This document shows, piece after piece, positions 45,801 through 55,326 of a stretch of 64,000 bases of DNA. Both the position numbers and the translations under genes were made by a program. Numbering within the stretch: the stretch's first letter is position 1; the number at the start of each line of letters is the position of its first letter. Origin of the DNA: Claveliimonas ammoniilytica. GTDB taxonomy: Bacteria > Bacillota > Clostridia > Lachnospirales > Lachnospiraceae. The stretch lies in contig NZ_JAOQJV010000003.1 in the NCBI RefSeq assembly GCF_025567415.1, positions 62,001 to 126,000 of the forward strand, in the 5' to 3' direction. The notes beneath the pieces were generated by a model, which was given only the letters and a program-made list of their open reading frames with translations, ran no database searches and was not told the DNA's origin.

Positions 45801-46119
45801 CTATTTGCTCATATTCTATTTCCGTATAAATTTTGCAGTTTGTCCCACCAAATTTATAAACATTATCCTGTCCGACTAAATATGATAATTGAATGTCAGT
45901 TAAAGGAAACTTTTCATATTTATCTTCTTCGTCAACAATGATTTCACTTTCTGTGTGATCTAATAGAAATTTTATAATTTCTTTCTTATTTTTCTTTAAA
46001 ATGTCTTTATCCTCATCAGTAAGTATATTTTGAGGTGCAGAAAAATGTAATTTATTATCACTGACCGATAATTTAATTCCTCTTCTTTGATAATTTAATA
46101 TCAATTTCTCTGTTTTCAT
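42802..46119 (-). CDS. NRPS 2: docking domain - Cy - A(Cys) - PCP
   Basis: 1105 residues. Residues 1-60 look like a TubC-type docking domain (LNYQRRGIKLSVSDNKLHFS). A heterocyclization domain follows with DMLVAD, a clean DxxxxD motif. The A domain has YVIFTSGSTGNPKG and YKTGDIGRYM; the pocket residues read D-L-Y-N-L-S-L-I-W, the known cysteine code. The PCP is DEDFFECGGDSILVV. It adds and cyclises the third cysteine. Strongly AT-rich. No terminal thioesterase, so release needs the reductase protein. Confidence 0.88.
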   Translation of the reverse strand: MKTEKLILNYQRRGIKLSVSDNKLHFSAPQNILTDEDKDILKKNKKEIIKFLLDHTESEIIVDEEDKYEKFPLTDIQLSYLVGQDNVYKFGGTNCKIYTEIEYEQIELNKAQYAWEQVIKYNDMLHAVINQEGTQEILSSYTVPQIVFSDLSDMENAEVIIAQKRESLTKKQYRVGTWPLFDVEITKLKNKYILHISLDMLVADFVSINVILNEFEEVYYNGKLSFKQQLSFRDIVLYKESLKKTVNGKKKYEEDKKYWEKRIPRLSEVPEFPVVEQQEKEVLFTQYKFFLESDEYEKLCDLAKNFQLTTSSLILTAYAEALRKISKNQSFCIDVTMVDRPPFHPSIDRVIGDFTTANILEVEDLDYTNYFEKAKKIQYRLWEDLSHNSFSSKEVLREMGKRIKKEITVPAVYTSTLGAVKYSNQRKGKILYTISQTPQVLIDCQVLELEKGVRLNWDVRLGVFPKGLIEEAFESFRELIYRIIDNNTLDISLESILPKAVRKIRCVTNNTRKEFETKYLHEGFFETLECCQENKALYSNGKYYSYKELSYYVDTIIEVLESEDVFKGDIVAVAVSKGVWQIAAVLGILSKGAVYLPLDIHQPSERVDKIIKSAHVKCCILEEDNFISHDLTKKLNIRDIKRKERSGNDYKQINIDIEAPAYVIFTSGSTGNPKGVIISHSAATNTILDINNKFKINSDDRILNISNLSFDLSVYDIFGTFFAGAELVQVNEEQAKDPAHWYDLLKHENISVFNGVPGQMKMLTMFLKGKEKPILDAVRLILLSGDWIPVDLPKEISKYFPNAEIVSLGGATEAAIWSIYYPINIKQNYIRSIPYGKPLANQRFYILNEKGEETLDWISGDIYIAGKGLAIGYLGDPELTEKKFIYSRQLKERLYKTGDIGRYMPDGTIEFQGRSDFQVKIRGHRVELGEIEMAIVEILHPKDLKVITVNNNDVISVCMFAVLENESDALSKEELGKYLSEKIPQYMIPVYCEYLSEIPLTVNGKIDIKVLTSRAIEGMKKSRSRGKSEQKLSETEENIYKVWCELFNTTDISVDEDFFECGGDSILVVKLLTELETRYQYKMSLMDVYSSPTIYKMAECITNQQ

Positions 46120-46155
46120 TTTTTCTCCAATTCTATTTTATTTATTGGGATGTCT

Positions 46156-46383
46156 TTAGTCCAACGATTCCTTATTCTCGATTCTGGCAACTAAATTCTC
46201 TATAGTTTCGCACTCATAAAATGCAATAATATCTATTGTCTTTCCATATTTTTCTTCTAAAATAGCTATAACTTGAACTGCCAAAAAAGAATTGCCCCCT
46301 AAATCAAAAAATGAATCTCCAATTGACGGCATTTTCTGAAGTTTCAAAACTTCTTTCCATATTTCTTGCATTATTCTTTCCAT
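46156..46383 (-). CDS. Free-standing carrier protein
   Basis: 75 residues with the pantetheine serine in DSFFDLGGNSFLAV. Start Met follows AGAGGAG; a seven-codon longer frame overlaps the reductase end. A separate carrier next to a full NRPS is unusual in yersiniabactin-type loci; it may shuttle a Cys unit or be where the imine reduction occurs. Confidence 0.8.
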   Translation of the reverse strand: MERIMQEIWKEVLKLQKMPSIGDSFFDLGGNSFLAVQVIAILEEKYGKTIDIIAFYECETIENLVARIENKESLD

Positions 46384-46400
46384 TTTTTCTCCTCTTAAAT

Positions 46401-47522
46401 TCATCTTATAAACTCTTCAATAGCTATCTTATTTTTTATTGGTATCTCATTAATTTTCATATATTCTCCATTTTCCAATTCAGTTGAAATTTTCTCTAAA
46501 TATTCTGGATTCAAAATTTCAAATCCATAGTTTAACCCTGATAATACCTTTCCCGGACTCATAGCAATTTCTTTCACAACTTCACCCAAAAAATTACCAC
46601 ACAACCTATTCACATTTTTTAAAAATAATTTCCCCGATATACATTTTTCATATCCTGATTTTTCTCCAATTAATTCAAAAAATAAATATGCACCTACTTC
46701 CTCCTTCCCAAAAGTTTCATCCTGCTCTATTCTCTCGTATAATTTTCGCTTAATATTTTCAGCAGCAACATTAGATTCATACCTTGATCCTTCAATAAGC
46801 AGTTTCATAAAAAAGCGAAGTGTTTCCATATTGTCATATGCACAAAAGAAATATTGCTGATCCGAACCAATTTTTTTCTGTAATCTAATTGTATCTCTAT
46901 TTATAAGTGGCTTAAAAATAACTTTATTTTTTGAGAAGGGAGTTTCATATGTCTTTTTAATATTTATTGACAAAGGGCATATATTCCCATGTAAAATATA
47001 AGAATCTCCAAAAAGGTTCTTATTCGCAGCGCCCAGAATCATATCAACAAATGCTCCTGGTGAACAACCATCAAAACCACCCTGATATATAACAGTTCTT
47101 CTTATTTTATCGAACTGTTTATGTGCAACGATATATGGTAAAAATTCGGAAATACCAGGAATATATCCACAAGATGTTACACATTTTCCAGTTACATTTC
47201 TTTCCTCTTGCTCAAAACTCATATCAGAAGGATCGATATATATCTTATCTTTCTTGCATACGGCGTCTTTAACGATTTTCCCATATAAATGGGAAGGACT
47301 TATGCAATTGATAACTATATCGCATTTCTCAACAAAACCATCTAGCTGTCCCTTATCCATTACATCAATATTTGTAAATGAATAATTCTTATAATCATCA
47401 AAATATGTAACACTATTTCTTTGTGCACCCAAAACTTGAAAACCCAATCTTAGCAACTTTTCAGTCGCGTATTTCCCTATATGCCCTCCACAACCCAAAA
47501 TTCCAATTGTATTTAAGCTCAT
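46401..47522 (-). CDS. Thiazolinyl imide reductase-like / saccharopine dehydrogenase-fold protein
   Basis: 373 residues. The N-terminal Rossmann motif GILGCGGHIGKYATEKLLRL binds NAD(P)H, followed by CDIVINCISPSHLYGK and SCGYIPGISEFLP. The fold is closest to saccharopine dehydrogenase-like reductases. Its place among the NRPS genes makes reduction of a thiazoline to thiazolidine (Irp3/PchG role) the best guess, although sequence similarity to Irp3 is not obvious by eye. Start at 47522 follows GGGAGG. Confidence 0.7.
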   Translation of the reverse strand: MSLNTIGILGCGGHIGKYATEKLLRLGFQVLGAQRNSVTYFDDYKNYSFTNIDVMDKGQLDGFVEKCDIVINCISPSHLYGKIVKDAVCKKDKIYIDPSDMSFEQEERNVTGKCVTSCGYIPGISEFLPYIVAHKQFDKIRRTVIYQGGFDGCSPGAFVDMILGAANKNLFGDSYILHGNICPLSINIKKTYETPFSKNKVIFKPLINRDTIRLQKKIGSDQQYFFCAYDNMETLRFFMKLLIEGSRYESNVAAENIKRKLYERIEQDETFGKEEVGAYLFFELIGEKSGYEKCISGKLFLKNVNRLCGNFLGEVVKEIAMSPGKVLSGLNYGFEILNPEYLEKISTELENGEYMKINEIPIKNKIAIEEFIR

Positions 47523-47567
47523 AAATCTGCCTCCCATTCTAATATGTCCAATATTCGAAGAAAGTCT

Positions 47568-47612
47568 CTTACTTTTAGGAGTAACATTTTTTCTTTTATT
47601 CCCAAAAGTAAG
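47568..47612. repeat. Inverted repeat between NRPS 1 and the reductase gene
   Basis: CTTACTTTT (47568-47576) and AAAAGTAAG (47604-47612) flank a T-rich loop in the longest intergenic gap of the block. It could attenuate or process the mRNA. Confidence 0.45.
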
Positions 47613-47623
47613 ATTCTCTATTA

Positions 47624-50600
47624 TTATAAAAAACCTTCTTCTTGCTCATCGCTTTCTAGCTCATCAGTCGATGTTGTTAATAGTTTTGCCAATTTTTCTA
47701 TTGTCGAATTTTCAAACAATTCGTTTATAGCAATTTGCTTTTGAAAGTCTTTATTAATCTCATTAACCAATTGAATTGCTTTTAATGAATTTCCACCACA
47801 GCTAAAGAAATTATCGTACACAGACACATTTTCGCCTTCCAAAACCCTCTGCCAAATTATTGCCAATTTCCTTTCTTCAGCTGTTATAGGCTCCTTTTTG
47901 CTTTTTATATGCTTGTCTTTTGATATAGCAAGTGCGCGCTTATATAAATTTCCTACATCTATCTTTCCGTTCTTGCTTTGTGGTAAGATGTTTATTTTTT
48001 CAAACTTTATTGGAACCATGTATAACGGTAATACTTTTTTTAGATATTTTTTTAATCTATCTCTGTCCACCTGCTCGTTTTCGCAATAGAAAGCTATTAA
48101 ATTTTTCTTATCAACACACACAACCTTACTTTGTCTTATGCCAACAAATCTATTAATCGCAGCTTCAATTTCGCCCAACTCTACCCTATACCCATTGATT
48201 TTCACCTGATTATCCAGTCTTCCAAGAAATTCAATATTACCGTCATTCCAGTACCGTCCCATATCCCCTGTACAATACAACCGTTCCCCAGTTCTATCTA
48301 AGACAACAAATTTTTCCTCTGTTTTTTCTTTATCGTTTAAATATCCCTGCGCGACGCCATCTCCGGCAATATAAAGCGTTCCCGGTATCCAGTCAGGGCA
48401 ATCTTCCATATTCTGATCCAGAACATAATACTTCTGGTTTGCAAGCGGTTTCCCATACAGAATACTCTTCCAATCTTCCGGCACGACCTCTGGGATCTCG
48501 AAATGATTGGACCAGATACTGCCTTCTGTTGCACCTCCAAGAGCAACAATCTCAACATTCTGGAACAGATTACGGATTCTCCCCGGAAGTGACACCGGAA
48601 CCCAGTCGCCACTCATCATTACCAACCTCAGTGATTGTGAAGTTACCTGTCTTTGATATTCCTCATATTCAGCCAGCATTTCTACAAAAGCTGGCACGCT
48701 GTTCCATACGGTAATGTTCTCCTGATTCATCCACTGAATCCAATGTGCCGGATCTTTTCCATATTCCGGATCTGGAAGGACCAATTTTCCGCCTGCGCCT
48801 AAAATGCCAAAAACATCATAAACAGACAGGTCAAAATGAAGATTAGAAATTCCAAACGCAGTATCCTGCTCAGTAATCTGATAGCGTGCATTGATATCCA
48901 GTATTGTATTAACTGCATTATGGTGGGTAATCATTACTCCTTTCGGCGTCCCGGTTGTTCCCGACGTATAGATCACATACGCAAGATCTCCCACCTTATT
49001 CTCCTGTGCTTTGTATTCAGAATTACCTTTTAATCCCGACACAGGAATACAATCCCACTCGTGCATCCATTCGGTATCCTGCTCATCCGCCTGATTCTGC
49101 ACAAGAATGATTCTTGTTCCACTGTCACGGAGAATCTTTTCAACTCGTTCTCTCGGATTATGGATATCTATCGGAAGATATGCGGCTCCGGCAAACATGA
49201 TTCCATAAACAGCAACTACCTGCTCCCACCCTTTTTCCATAAATACAGCTACCGTCTCTTCTTTTTTTATTCCCATGCTCTTCAACTGCCCGGAAATGTA
49301 AAACGCCTCTTCTTTTATCTCCCTATATGTCATCCGCCTGCTGCACGTTACCAGCGCCTCCTTATCCGGGAATCTGTCTGTCGCCTCCAAAAATAATCCA
49401 TCCAATGTTTTCTCTTCAAATTCAATCGCCGTTTCATTCGCCTGACGCCGTTTATCTGAAATTTCCGCTGTTACCAAACTTGCCGTTTTTTCCTGCATGA
49501 TCTCCGGATGAACTGCCAGCGTATGAAGCAGGCCGGTATATGCCCGGAACATCTCATCCAGCATTCCCGGATAAAACAATTCATCTACAGAATCCCAGAA
49601 CAGGCATAAGCTGCCATCCATTTCAACCACCTGATGATCCAGCCACACCTGCGGTGTCTGTGAAATGTTATAATTCAGTTTTCCAAGCCACTTGCCTTCA
49701 TTCCACTGCTCCACGCCAAGACCACTGGTAAACACTACCGGCATAATAGCGCCCCGCATATTTCCAGTCTTTTTCTTTAATTCGCGCTCCAGTTCAACCG
49801 CGCCATAAGCTGTATGCTCCAGATCTTCTGTAAGCTGCTTCTGAATTGCCTTTGTCCTTTCCGCAAAATTATTCCCTGCATTCTTTATCTCCAGCAATGT
49901 CAGTGTTGTAAAATCTCCAACCAGATTGTTCACTTCCGGATGCAATTGTTTCCGGTCAAACTGCGTCAGATTAAGTGTAAAATCCTTATTACTGCTCCAC
50001 AAGCGGAGAGTCTCCGCATAAGCACTCATCAAAAGAACAGAAGGCGTTACCTCCAGTCTTCCCGCCGCGTCTTTTACAGACAGCCATTCTTTCTGTGACA
50101 GTTTTGCGCTCCGGCGACAGAAACGCTGCTCTGTAATCTGGCTTTCGTTCTTTGCAAGCAGCAGATCCGGTGCGTCCGCAAAAGTCTCCACCCGGTCTTC
50201 CCAATATTTTTTATCTTTCTCATAAGCAGAGGTAGACTTTATCTGCTCCAGTCCCAGCACGTAATCCCGGAAAGACAAAGTAATCGGCATTTCCGCTTTT
50301 CCATTTCGATATACTTCTGCCCACTCATTTAAGAGATGGAACATACTCCAGCCATCAAAGATAATATTATCAAAACTGATATGGATTCTATGCTTCTGGT
50401 TCTCTATTTTAGTGATTCGCACATCAAACAGAGGCCATTCATCTGTCTGAATTACCTGATGAGACATCTCTGCCCGTTTTTCATCCAATGCCTTTTCTTT
50501 TTCTGTCACTTCCAATTGTCGGATATCCGTCACGTCAATATGATACTGTGGAGTATTCTCCAGTATGCGCTGCATACCATCCGGCTGGATAATAACACGC

Positions 50601-53600
50601 ATCATCCCATGCCTCTGTATCAACAGATTCCATGCCGCCTCTGCGCACTCAGTATCAAGGCCGTCTGCATCCAGTTCAAAATAACAGTGCGTTGCAACAT
50701 TTCCCAATTCATACAATCCGCTTCTGCCAAGCCAGTAAGCATACTGCACATCGGTTAATGGGAACGGATGATATGCTTCCTCCAGATTCGGTTTGATCTG
50801 CAGTGTATCTTCTTTCTGTTCGGACTGTTCAATAGCTTTTGCCAGAGATTTTACGGTCAGATTTTCAAAAATCGTACTGATCGTTATTTTGCAGCCGAAG
50901 GTTGTCTGTACTTCCGAGATCAACCTTGTGGCAATCAGCGAGTCTCCCCCAAGGCTAAAATAATTATCTTCAATTCCGATATTTTCATATCCAAATAATT
51001 GTTTCCAGATATCTAAAAGCTTTTCTTCTGTTTCTGTCGTTGCCTTTGAAAATCGGATAACCGCAGTTTCTTCTTTAAAATCTTCCCGCAATTGCTTCCT
51101 GTTAATCTTCCCATTGGACAATGTTGGGAGCTGCTCCATGAAATGATAGTTCTGTGGAACCATATACTCCGGCAGTTTTTCTGACAGATATTCCCTTAGT
51201 GCTCCATTATGATAGGACAGGACAGACGCCTGCTGTCTGCTGCAGCATATACATCTTCCATATCTCTCTGTCACAGCACAGTCTTCGCCCAATCCTGCCT
51301 CTGATAAACATTCTCTCCACAGCAGGCAGTCCGGGGTAACCAGCCCTGCTTCTTTTCTCTTGTCCCGAATATCCGCAAAACCCTTTTCCAAAAAAGCCGC
51401 TGTAAGTTCCTGAAGGTATGTCCTTACCACAAGGTCAGTCATCAGCAATATTCCGTTTGGCTTCAGTAATTCCGCTACTTTCTTTACCGCATCCGCAGCA
51501 TCAATATTTCTATGTAAAGCATTTACCGATATCACAACGTCATAACTATGCAAGGACATCTGCTGCTTATCCATGCCTTCTTCCAGATTCAGCATCTCAA
51601 ACTCGACTCTCTCATATCCCGCAAGTTCTTTCTCTGCTTCCTGCAGAAAATATTTTGAAGAATCCGCATATGTATAAGCCACGCTTACATCTTCCAGTGC
51701 ATTCAAAAACTGTCTTGTAATTGCAGTGTCCCTTGTACCAATTTCTATAATCTGGAGTGGCTCTTTTCTGCGTTCTTCTGCCAGAAGCCTTAATCCCTGC
51801 ACCAGTCTTTCCACTGTTTCCTCGCAGCCCGGAATCCTCCGAAGCAGCATATTCGGAGCCAAAGCCGGCTCTTTCTGGTAGAATACGTCCAGCGGAACTT
51901 CATTCCCAGTAACCATATGCTTCAGATACGGCTTCAGTTTCTTAAAATACGTTTCCGCATCTCCAGCTTTTTCCGGTACAGCCACTTCCTTCCCGGTACG
52001 CGATAGTCTGCCGTCCTCTTCTCTCAGGATTCCTTCCTTCTTTAAAATTTCCAACCATCTTGCCACAGTATTCTTCTGTGTTTCCGTAATGCTCCCTTTT
52101 TCAAAAATTTCCTTTTGCGAAAGAACTTCCTTCTCTGATACAAAAATGCCTAACTCTATGAGTGTCTCCAGCATAAGCTGTACACATCTCTGGTCTGCAT
52201 AGGCAAGGAAATTTTTGTATGCTGTCTTCCGTTCCTGCTGCATCTGCCAATTGCTGACATCATCCTTCAGTTCTTTCCAGCCTCCGCCAAAGATATCTGT
52301 GCCGTACAAATACGTTGTAACTTTAGAATCTTCCTGTATCGGCGCTCCGATATAAGCAGCCAGCGTTTTATTGCCATGACCATCACTAACTGTATCAACA
52401 ACTGCATGAGCCACACCCGGAAACTCCTGAATCGCATGTTCAATTTCTCCCAATTCAATCCTGTGTCCGCGGATCTTTACCTGATGGTCTTTTCTTCCCA
52501 AAAATTCAATTGTCTCATCATCCCAGATTCTTCCGAGATCTCCGGTCCGATACCATCTTCCATACTGATCTGTGATAAATTTCTGCCCCGTAAGCGCAGA
52601 ATCTCCCCTATATCCTTTTGCTACACCAAAACCGCCAATCCAGAGTTCGCCTTCTGCCCAGTAAGGGCAATCCCTTCCATACTCATCCACAACACGATAT
52701 GCCTGATATCTGAGTGGCTTTCCATAAGGAATAGATTTCCAGTTTTTCGGCATCGGCAGGGTAACATTCTGATAATTGGACCAGATACTTGCCTCTGTAG
52801 CTCCTCCCATAGCGACAAACTGGCAATCCTCTGTCCATGCCGCAACCCTCTGCGGGAGATCCATCCCAATCCAATCTCCGGAAAGCATAACCGCCCTGAT
52901 CGGCAGTTTCTGTTTCATGGATTCCGCCCGTATCAAAAGCATATCCAGAAGCACCGGCACTGAATTCCAAACGGTAATCTGATATTTCAACACTTGTTCC
53001 AGCCAGTAATCCGCATTCCTTCTCTCCTGCTCTGGAAGCAATACCAATGTTCCTCCTGCGCCTAAAATTCCAAAAACATCATATACCGACAGGTCAAAAT
53101 CCATAGCTGATACAGCCAGCGCCCGATCTGCACTTGTCACATGGTACTTTTCATTAATATCCTGAACCGTATTCCATGCGCTTTCATGCGCAATCTCTAC
53201 ACCCTTCGGAACACCTGTAGAGCCTGACGTCATGATGATATAGGCGCTGTCCTTCGGCGACACCTCTGGCAGTCTCACATTTTCCTGTCCCTCTTCCATA
53301 CCTTCCATCACAAGGATTTCCGTACCTTCCGGCCAGTCCAGTTTTTCGGATAATTCCCGATTCGTGACCACATAGCGGACTCCCGTCTTCTCATGGATTA
53401 ACGCTCTCCGATCTTTAGGCTGGCTTAAGCTGACCGAAAGGTATGAATTTCCGGAAAGCAAAATTCCTAATGCCGCCTCGATCTGTTCTATCCCGCGCGG
53501 CAGGGTAAGTGCAACTGGGACTCCCTTAATATCCTTTTCTGAAATCCCTGCCGCCACTGCTGTCGCCCGTGCTTTTAATTCCCCATAGGAAACCGATCTT

Positions 53601-55312
53601 CCGCTTCCCGCATCAATAAGCGCAATATCTTCCGGGCAAACTTCCGCATGGTTCATAACAGCCCAATGCAGGCATTCCACACGCTCCGGCACTCCTGTAC
53701 GCGCTGTATCTTCAATTTCTCTTTTTCTTTTTTCAGGAAGCACATCAAATCGCTGATTCCAGTCCTTCTTTCCCAATTCATGCAGAAGATTCTCAAAACA
53801 CTCCAGCATATCCGGGATCATATTCTCCGGGAATAACTTATCCACGCTGTCCCATGTAAGCTGTACGCCATTTTCATCTTCATAACTCTGGAAGTCATTC
53901 CACACCTGCGGCGTTTGGGAAATCATATAGGAAAACTGCCCCAGTTCTTTCCGGAACGTATCATTTACCAACGGCGTTCCCAGATTGCAGGCAAAAACAA
54001 CCGGCGCCACTGCCGATGCGTCTCCATACATCTGTGCAAGGTCTCTCTGGACTTGCACGCCAGAATATGCCGTATACTTCATATCCTCATGGAGCTGCTT
54101 CTGGATCCTGTCTAGCAATTCTGCAAACGTCGGATTCCCTTCGCAGTCAATCTCCAGCAATAACAGTGTAGTGAAATCTGCTATCACGTCTTCCAATCCC
54201 TGCTGCTCTGTTTTCCGGTTAAACAATGGAATATTAATAAGGAAACGATGATTCCTGCTCCACCGTTCCAAAACCGTCGCATATGCAGTAAGAAGAACCA
54301 TTGCCGGAGTTGTCTGGTATTCCTTTGCCCGTACTTGCAGATGAGCCCACTCTTCCTTGCCAATCCTTACAATCCTGCGGTTGAATACAGTCTTTGTCAC
54401 TTCCTGCGGCCGTTTTGCCAGTGGCAGGCCTGGCCCTTTCGGCAAATGTTCCAAGCGTTTTTTCCAGTATCCTTCTGCATTGTTTCTCTCTTCCTTATCT
54501 TCCTCTTTTTGCCGTTCCAGATAAGAAGCAAAATTCCACCCTTTTGATTCTGCCGGAAGGCTTTCTCCGCGATAGGCAGCCGCCAAATCCCTCAATAAGA
54601 TCTGCAAACTCTGTACATCGGCAACCAAAAGTGCCATATCCACGTGCATGCGTGCCCTATTTTCAGGAAAAAGCGTAAGCTCTATTCCTGCCACTTCGCC
54701 TTCCTCGATCTTTAGCTTCCGATGGGATAAACGTTCTCTGACAGATACTGCCATTACCTCTGCTTCCTCAGATGACATCCGTGAAAAATCATGAACCTTT
54801 ATTTTTTCACAATACGGCTTATCCAGGATTTTCTGTGTCCCATCTTCCAAAAAGCAGGCACGCAGCATGGGATGATGATACTGCAGCACATTCCATGCTT
54901 TTTCCAGACGCTCCGGATCTATATTTCCCCCATCAAACTCTAAATACGCATGACAGTCTATTCCTCCAAGAGCCTGTTCTTCATCCCTGCCAACCCAATA
55001 TGCATACTGTACGTCTGTTAAAGGAAACGGCTGTTTCATATCCTTTTCCGGCGTTATCTTAGATTCTTGCGCCCGTTTTTTGCCCGCTTTTTTCTTCATG
55101 CTGCGCTGGATCAGCGCCCACCAGCCTTCAAGGGTAGGATTTTCCATCAATGAACCGAATGAAACCTTAACCCCCTGTTTTCTCCACTGGTTTACCAGAC
55201 GCATGATCGTCAGGGATGAAAGCCCAAGCTCCAGCAGATTTTCGGAATCCCCCAAATCTCTGGCTACCGGCAGCTTTTGTTTGATCTGTTCCTTTATCTC
55301 TATATATTCCAT
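47624..55312 (-). CDS. NRPS 1: ArCP - Cy - A(Cys, with E/MT-like insert) - PCP - Cy - A(Cys) - PCP
   Basis: 2562 residues. ArCP (LLELGLSSL, Ser about 33) accepts salicylate from the ligase. Cy1 spans about 95-530. A1 has MTSGSTGVPKGVEIAHESAW; pocket D-L-Y-N-M-S-M-I-W. Between A8 (EFLGRKDHQVKIRGHRIELG) and A10 (TLSNGKINRKQL) about 400 residues form an embedded methyltransferase-fold domain (IIEIGTRDTAITRQFLNALE) like the epimerase-type insert of HMWP2 and PchE. PCP1 is NYFSLGGDSLIATR. Cy2 has DNIIFD. A2 pocket is D-L-Y-N-M-S-L-I-W. PCP2 is NFFSCGGNSLKAI. The tail past about residue 2350 is AT-rich, unlike the rest. Confidence 0.9.
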   Translation of the reverse strand: MEYIEIKEQIKQKLPVARDLGDSENLLELGLSSLTIMRLVNQWRKQGVKVSFGSLMENPTLEGWWALIQRSMKKKAGKKRAQESKITPEKDMKQPFPLTDVQYAYWVGRDEEQALGGIDCHAYLEFDGGNIDPERLEKAWNVLQYHHPMLRACFLEDGTQKILDKPYCEKIKVHDFSRMSSEEAEVMAVSVRERLSHRKLKIEEGEVAGIELTLFPENRARMHVDMALLVADVQSLQILLRDLAAAYRGESLPAESKGWNFASYLERQKEEDKEERNNAEGYWKKRLEHLPKGPGLPLAKRPQEVTKTVFNRRIVRIGKEEWAHLQVRAKEYQTTPAMVLLTAYATVLERWSRNHRFLINIPLFNRKTEQQGLEDVIADFTTLLLLEIDCEGNPTFAELLDRIQKQLHEDMKYTAYSGVQVQRDLAQMYGDASAVAPVVFACNLGTPLVNDTFRKELGQFSYMISQTPQVWNDFQSYEDENGVQLTWDSVDKLFPENMIPDMLECFENLLHELGKKDWNQRFDVLPEKRKREIEDTARTGVPERVECLHWAVMNHAEVCPEDIALIDAGSGRSVSYGELKARATAVAAGISEKDIKGVPVALTLPRGIEQIEAALGILLSGNSYLSVSLSQPKDRRALIHEKTGVRYVVTNRELSEKLDWPEGTEILVMEGMEEGQENVRLPEVSPKDSAYIIMTSGSTGVPKGVEIAHESAWNTVQDINEKYHVTSADRALAVSAMDFDLSVYDVFGILGAGGTLVLLPEQERRNADYWLEQVLKYQITVWNSVPVLLDMLLIRAESMKQKLPIRAVMLSGDWIGMDLPQRVAAWTEDCQFVAMGGATEASIWSNYQNVTLPMPKNWKSIPYGKPLRYQAYRVVDEYGRDCPYWAEGELWIGGFGVAKGYRGDSALTGQKFITDQYGRWYRTGDLGRIWDDETIEFLGRKDHQVKIRGHRIELGEIEHAIQEFPGVAHAVVDTVSDGHGNKTLAAYIGAPIQEDSKVTTYLYGTDIFGGGWKELKDDVSNWQMQQERKTAYKNFLAYADQRCVQLMLETLIELGIFVSEKEVLSQKEIFEKGSITETQKNTVARWLEILKKEGILREEDGRLSRTGKEVAVPEKAGDAETYFKKLKPYLKHMVTGNEVPLDVFYQKEPALAPNMLLRRIPGCEETVERLVQGLRLLAEERRKEPLQIIEIGTRDTAITRQFLNALEDVSVAYTYADSSKYFLQEAEKELAGYERVEFEMLNLEEGMDKQQMSLHSYDVVISVNALHRNIDAADAVKKVAELLKPNGILLMTDLVVRTYLQELTAAFLEKGFADIRDKRKEAGLVTPDCLLWRECLSEAGLGEDCAVTERYGRCICCSRQQASVLSYHNGALREYLSEKLPEYMVPQNYHFMEQLPTLSNGKINRKQLREDFKEETAVIRFSKATTETEEKLLDIWKQLFGYENIGIEDNYFSLGGDSLIATRLISEVQTTFGCKITISTIFENLTVKSLAKAIEQSEQKEDTLQIKPNLEEAYHPFPLTDVQYAYWLGRSGLYELGNVATHCYFELDADGLDTECAEAAWNLLIQRHGMMRVIIQPDGMQRILENTPQYHIDVTDIRQLEVTEKEKALDEKRAEMSHQVIQTDEWPLFDVRITKIENQKHRIHISFDNIIFDGWSMFHLLNEWAEVYRNGKAEMPITLSFRDYVLGLEQIKSTSAYEKDKKYWEDRVETFADAPDLLLAKNESQITEQRFCRRSAKLSQKEWLSVKDAAGRLEVTPSVLLMSAYAETLRLWSSNKDFTLNLTQFDRKQLHPEVNNLVGDFTTLTLLEIKNAGNNFAERTKAIQKQLTEDLEHTAYGAVELERELKKKTGNMRGAIMPVVFTSGLGVEQWNEGKWLGKLNYNISQTPQVWLDHQVVEMDGSLCLFWDSVDELFYPGMLDEMFRAYTGLLHTLAVHPEIMQEKTASLVTAEISDKRRQANETAIEFEEKTLDGLFLEATDRFPDKEALVTCSRRMTYREIKEEAFYISGQLKSMGIKKEETVAVFMEKGWEQVVAVYGIMFAGAAYLPIDIHNPRERVEKILRDSGTRIILVQNQADEQDTEWMHEWDCIPVSGLKGNSEYKAQENKVGDLAYVIYTSGTTGTPKGVMITHHNAVNTILDINARYQITEQDTAFGISNLHFDLSVYDVFGILGAGGKLVLPDPEYGKDPAHWIQWMNQENITVWNSVPAFVEMLAEYEEYQRQVTSQSLRLVMMSGDWVPVSLPGRIRNLFQNVEIVALGGATEGSIWSNHFEIPEVVPEDWKSILYGKPLANQKYYVLDQNMEDCPDWIPGTLYIAGDGVAQGYLNDKEKTEEKFVVLDRTGERLYCTGDMGRYWNDGNIEFLGRLDNQVKINGYRVELGEIEAAINRFVGIRQSKVVCVDKKNLIAFYCENEQVDRDRLKKYLKKVLPLYMVPIKFEKINILPQSKNGKIDVGNLYKRALAISKDKHIKSKKEPITAEERKLAIIWQRVLEGENVSVYDNFFSCGGNSLKAIQLVNEINKDFQKQIAINELFENSTIEKLAKLLTTSTDELESDEQEEGFL

Positions 55313-55326
55313 GATTCTGTCTCCTT

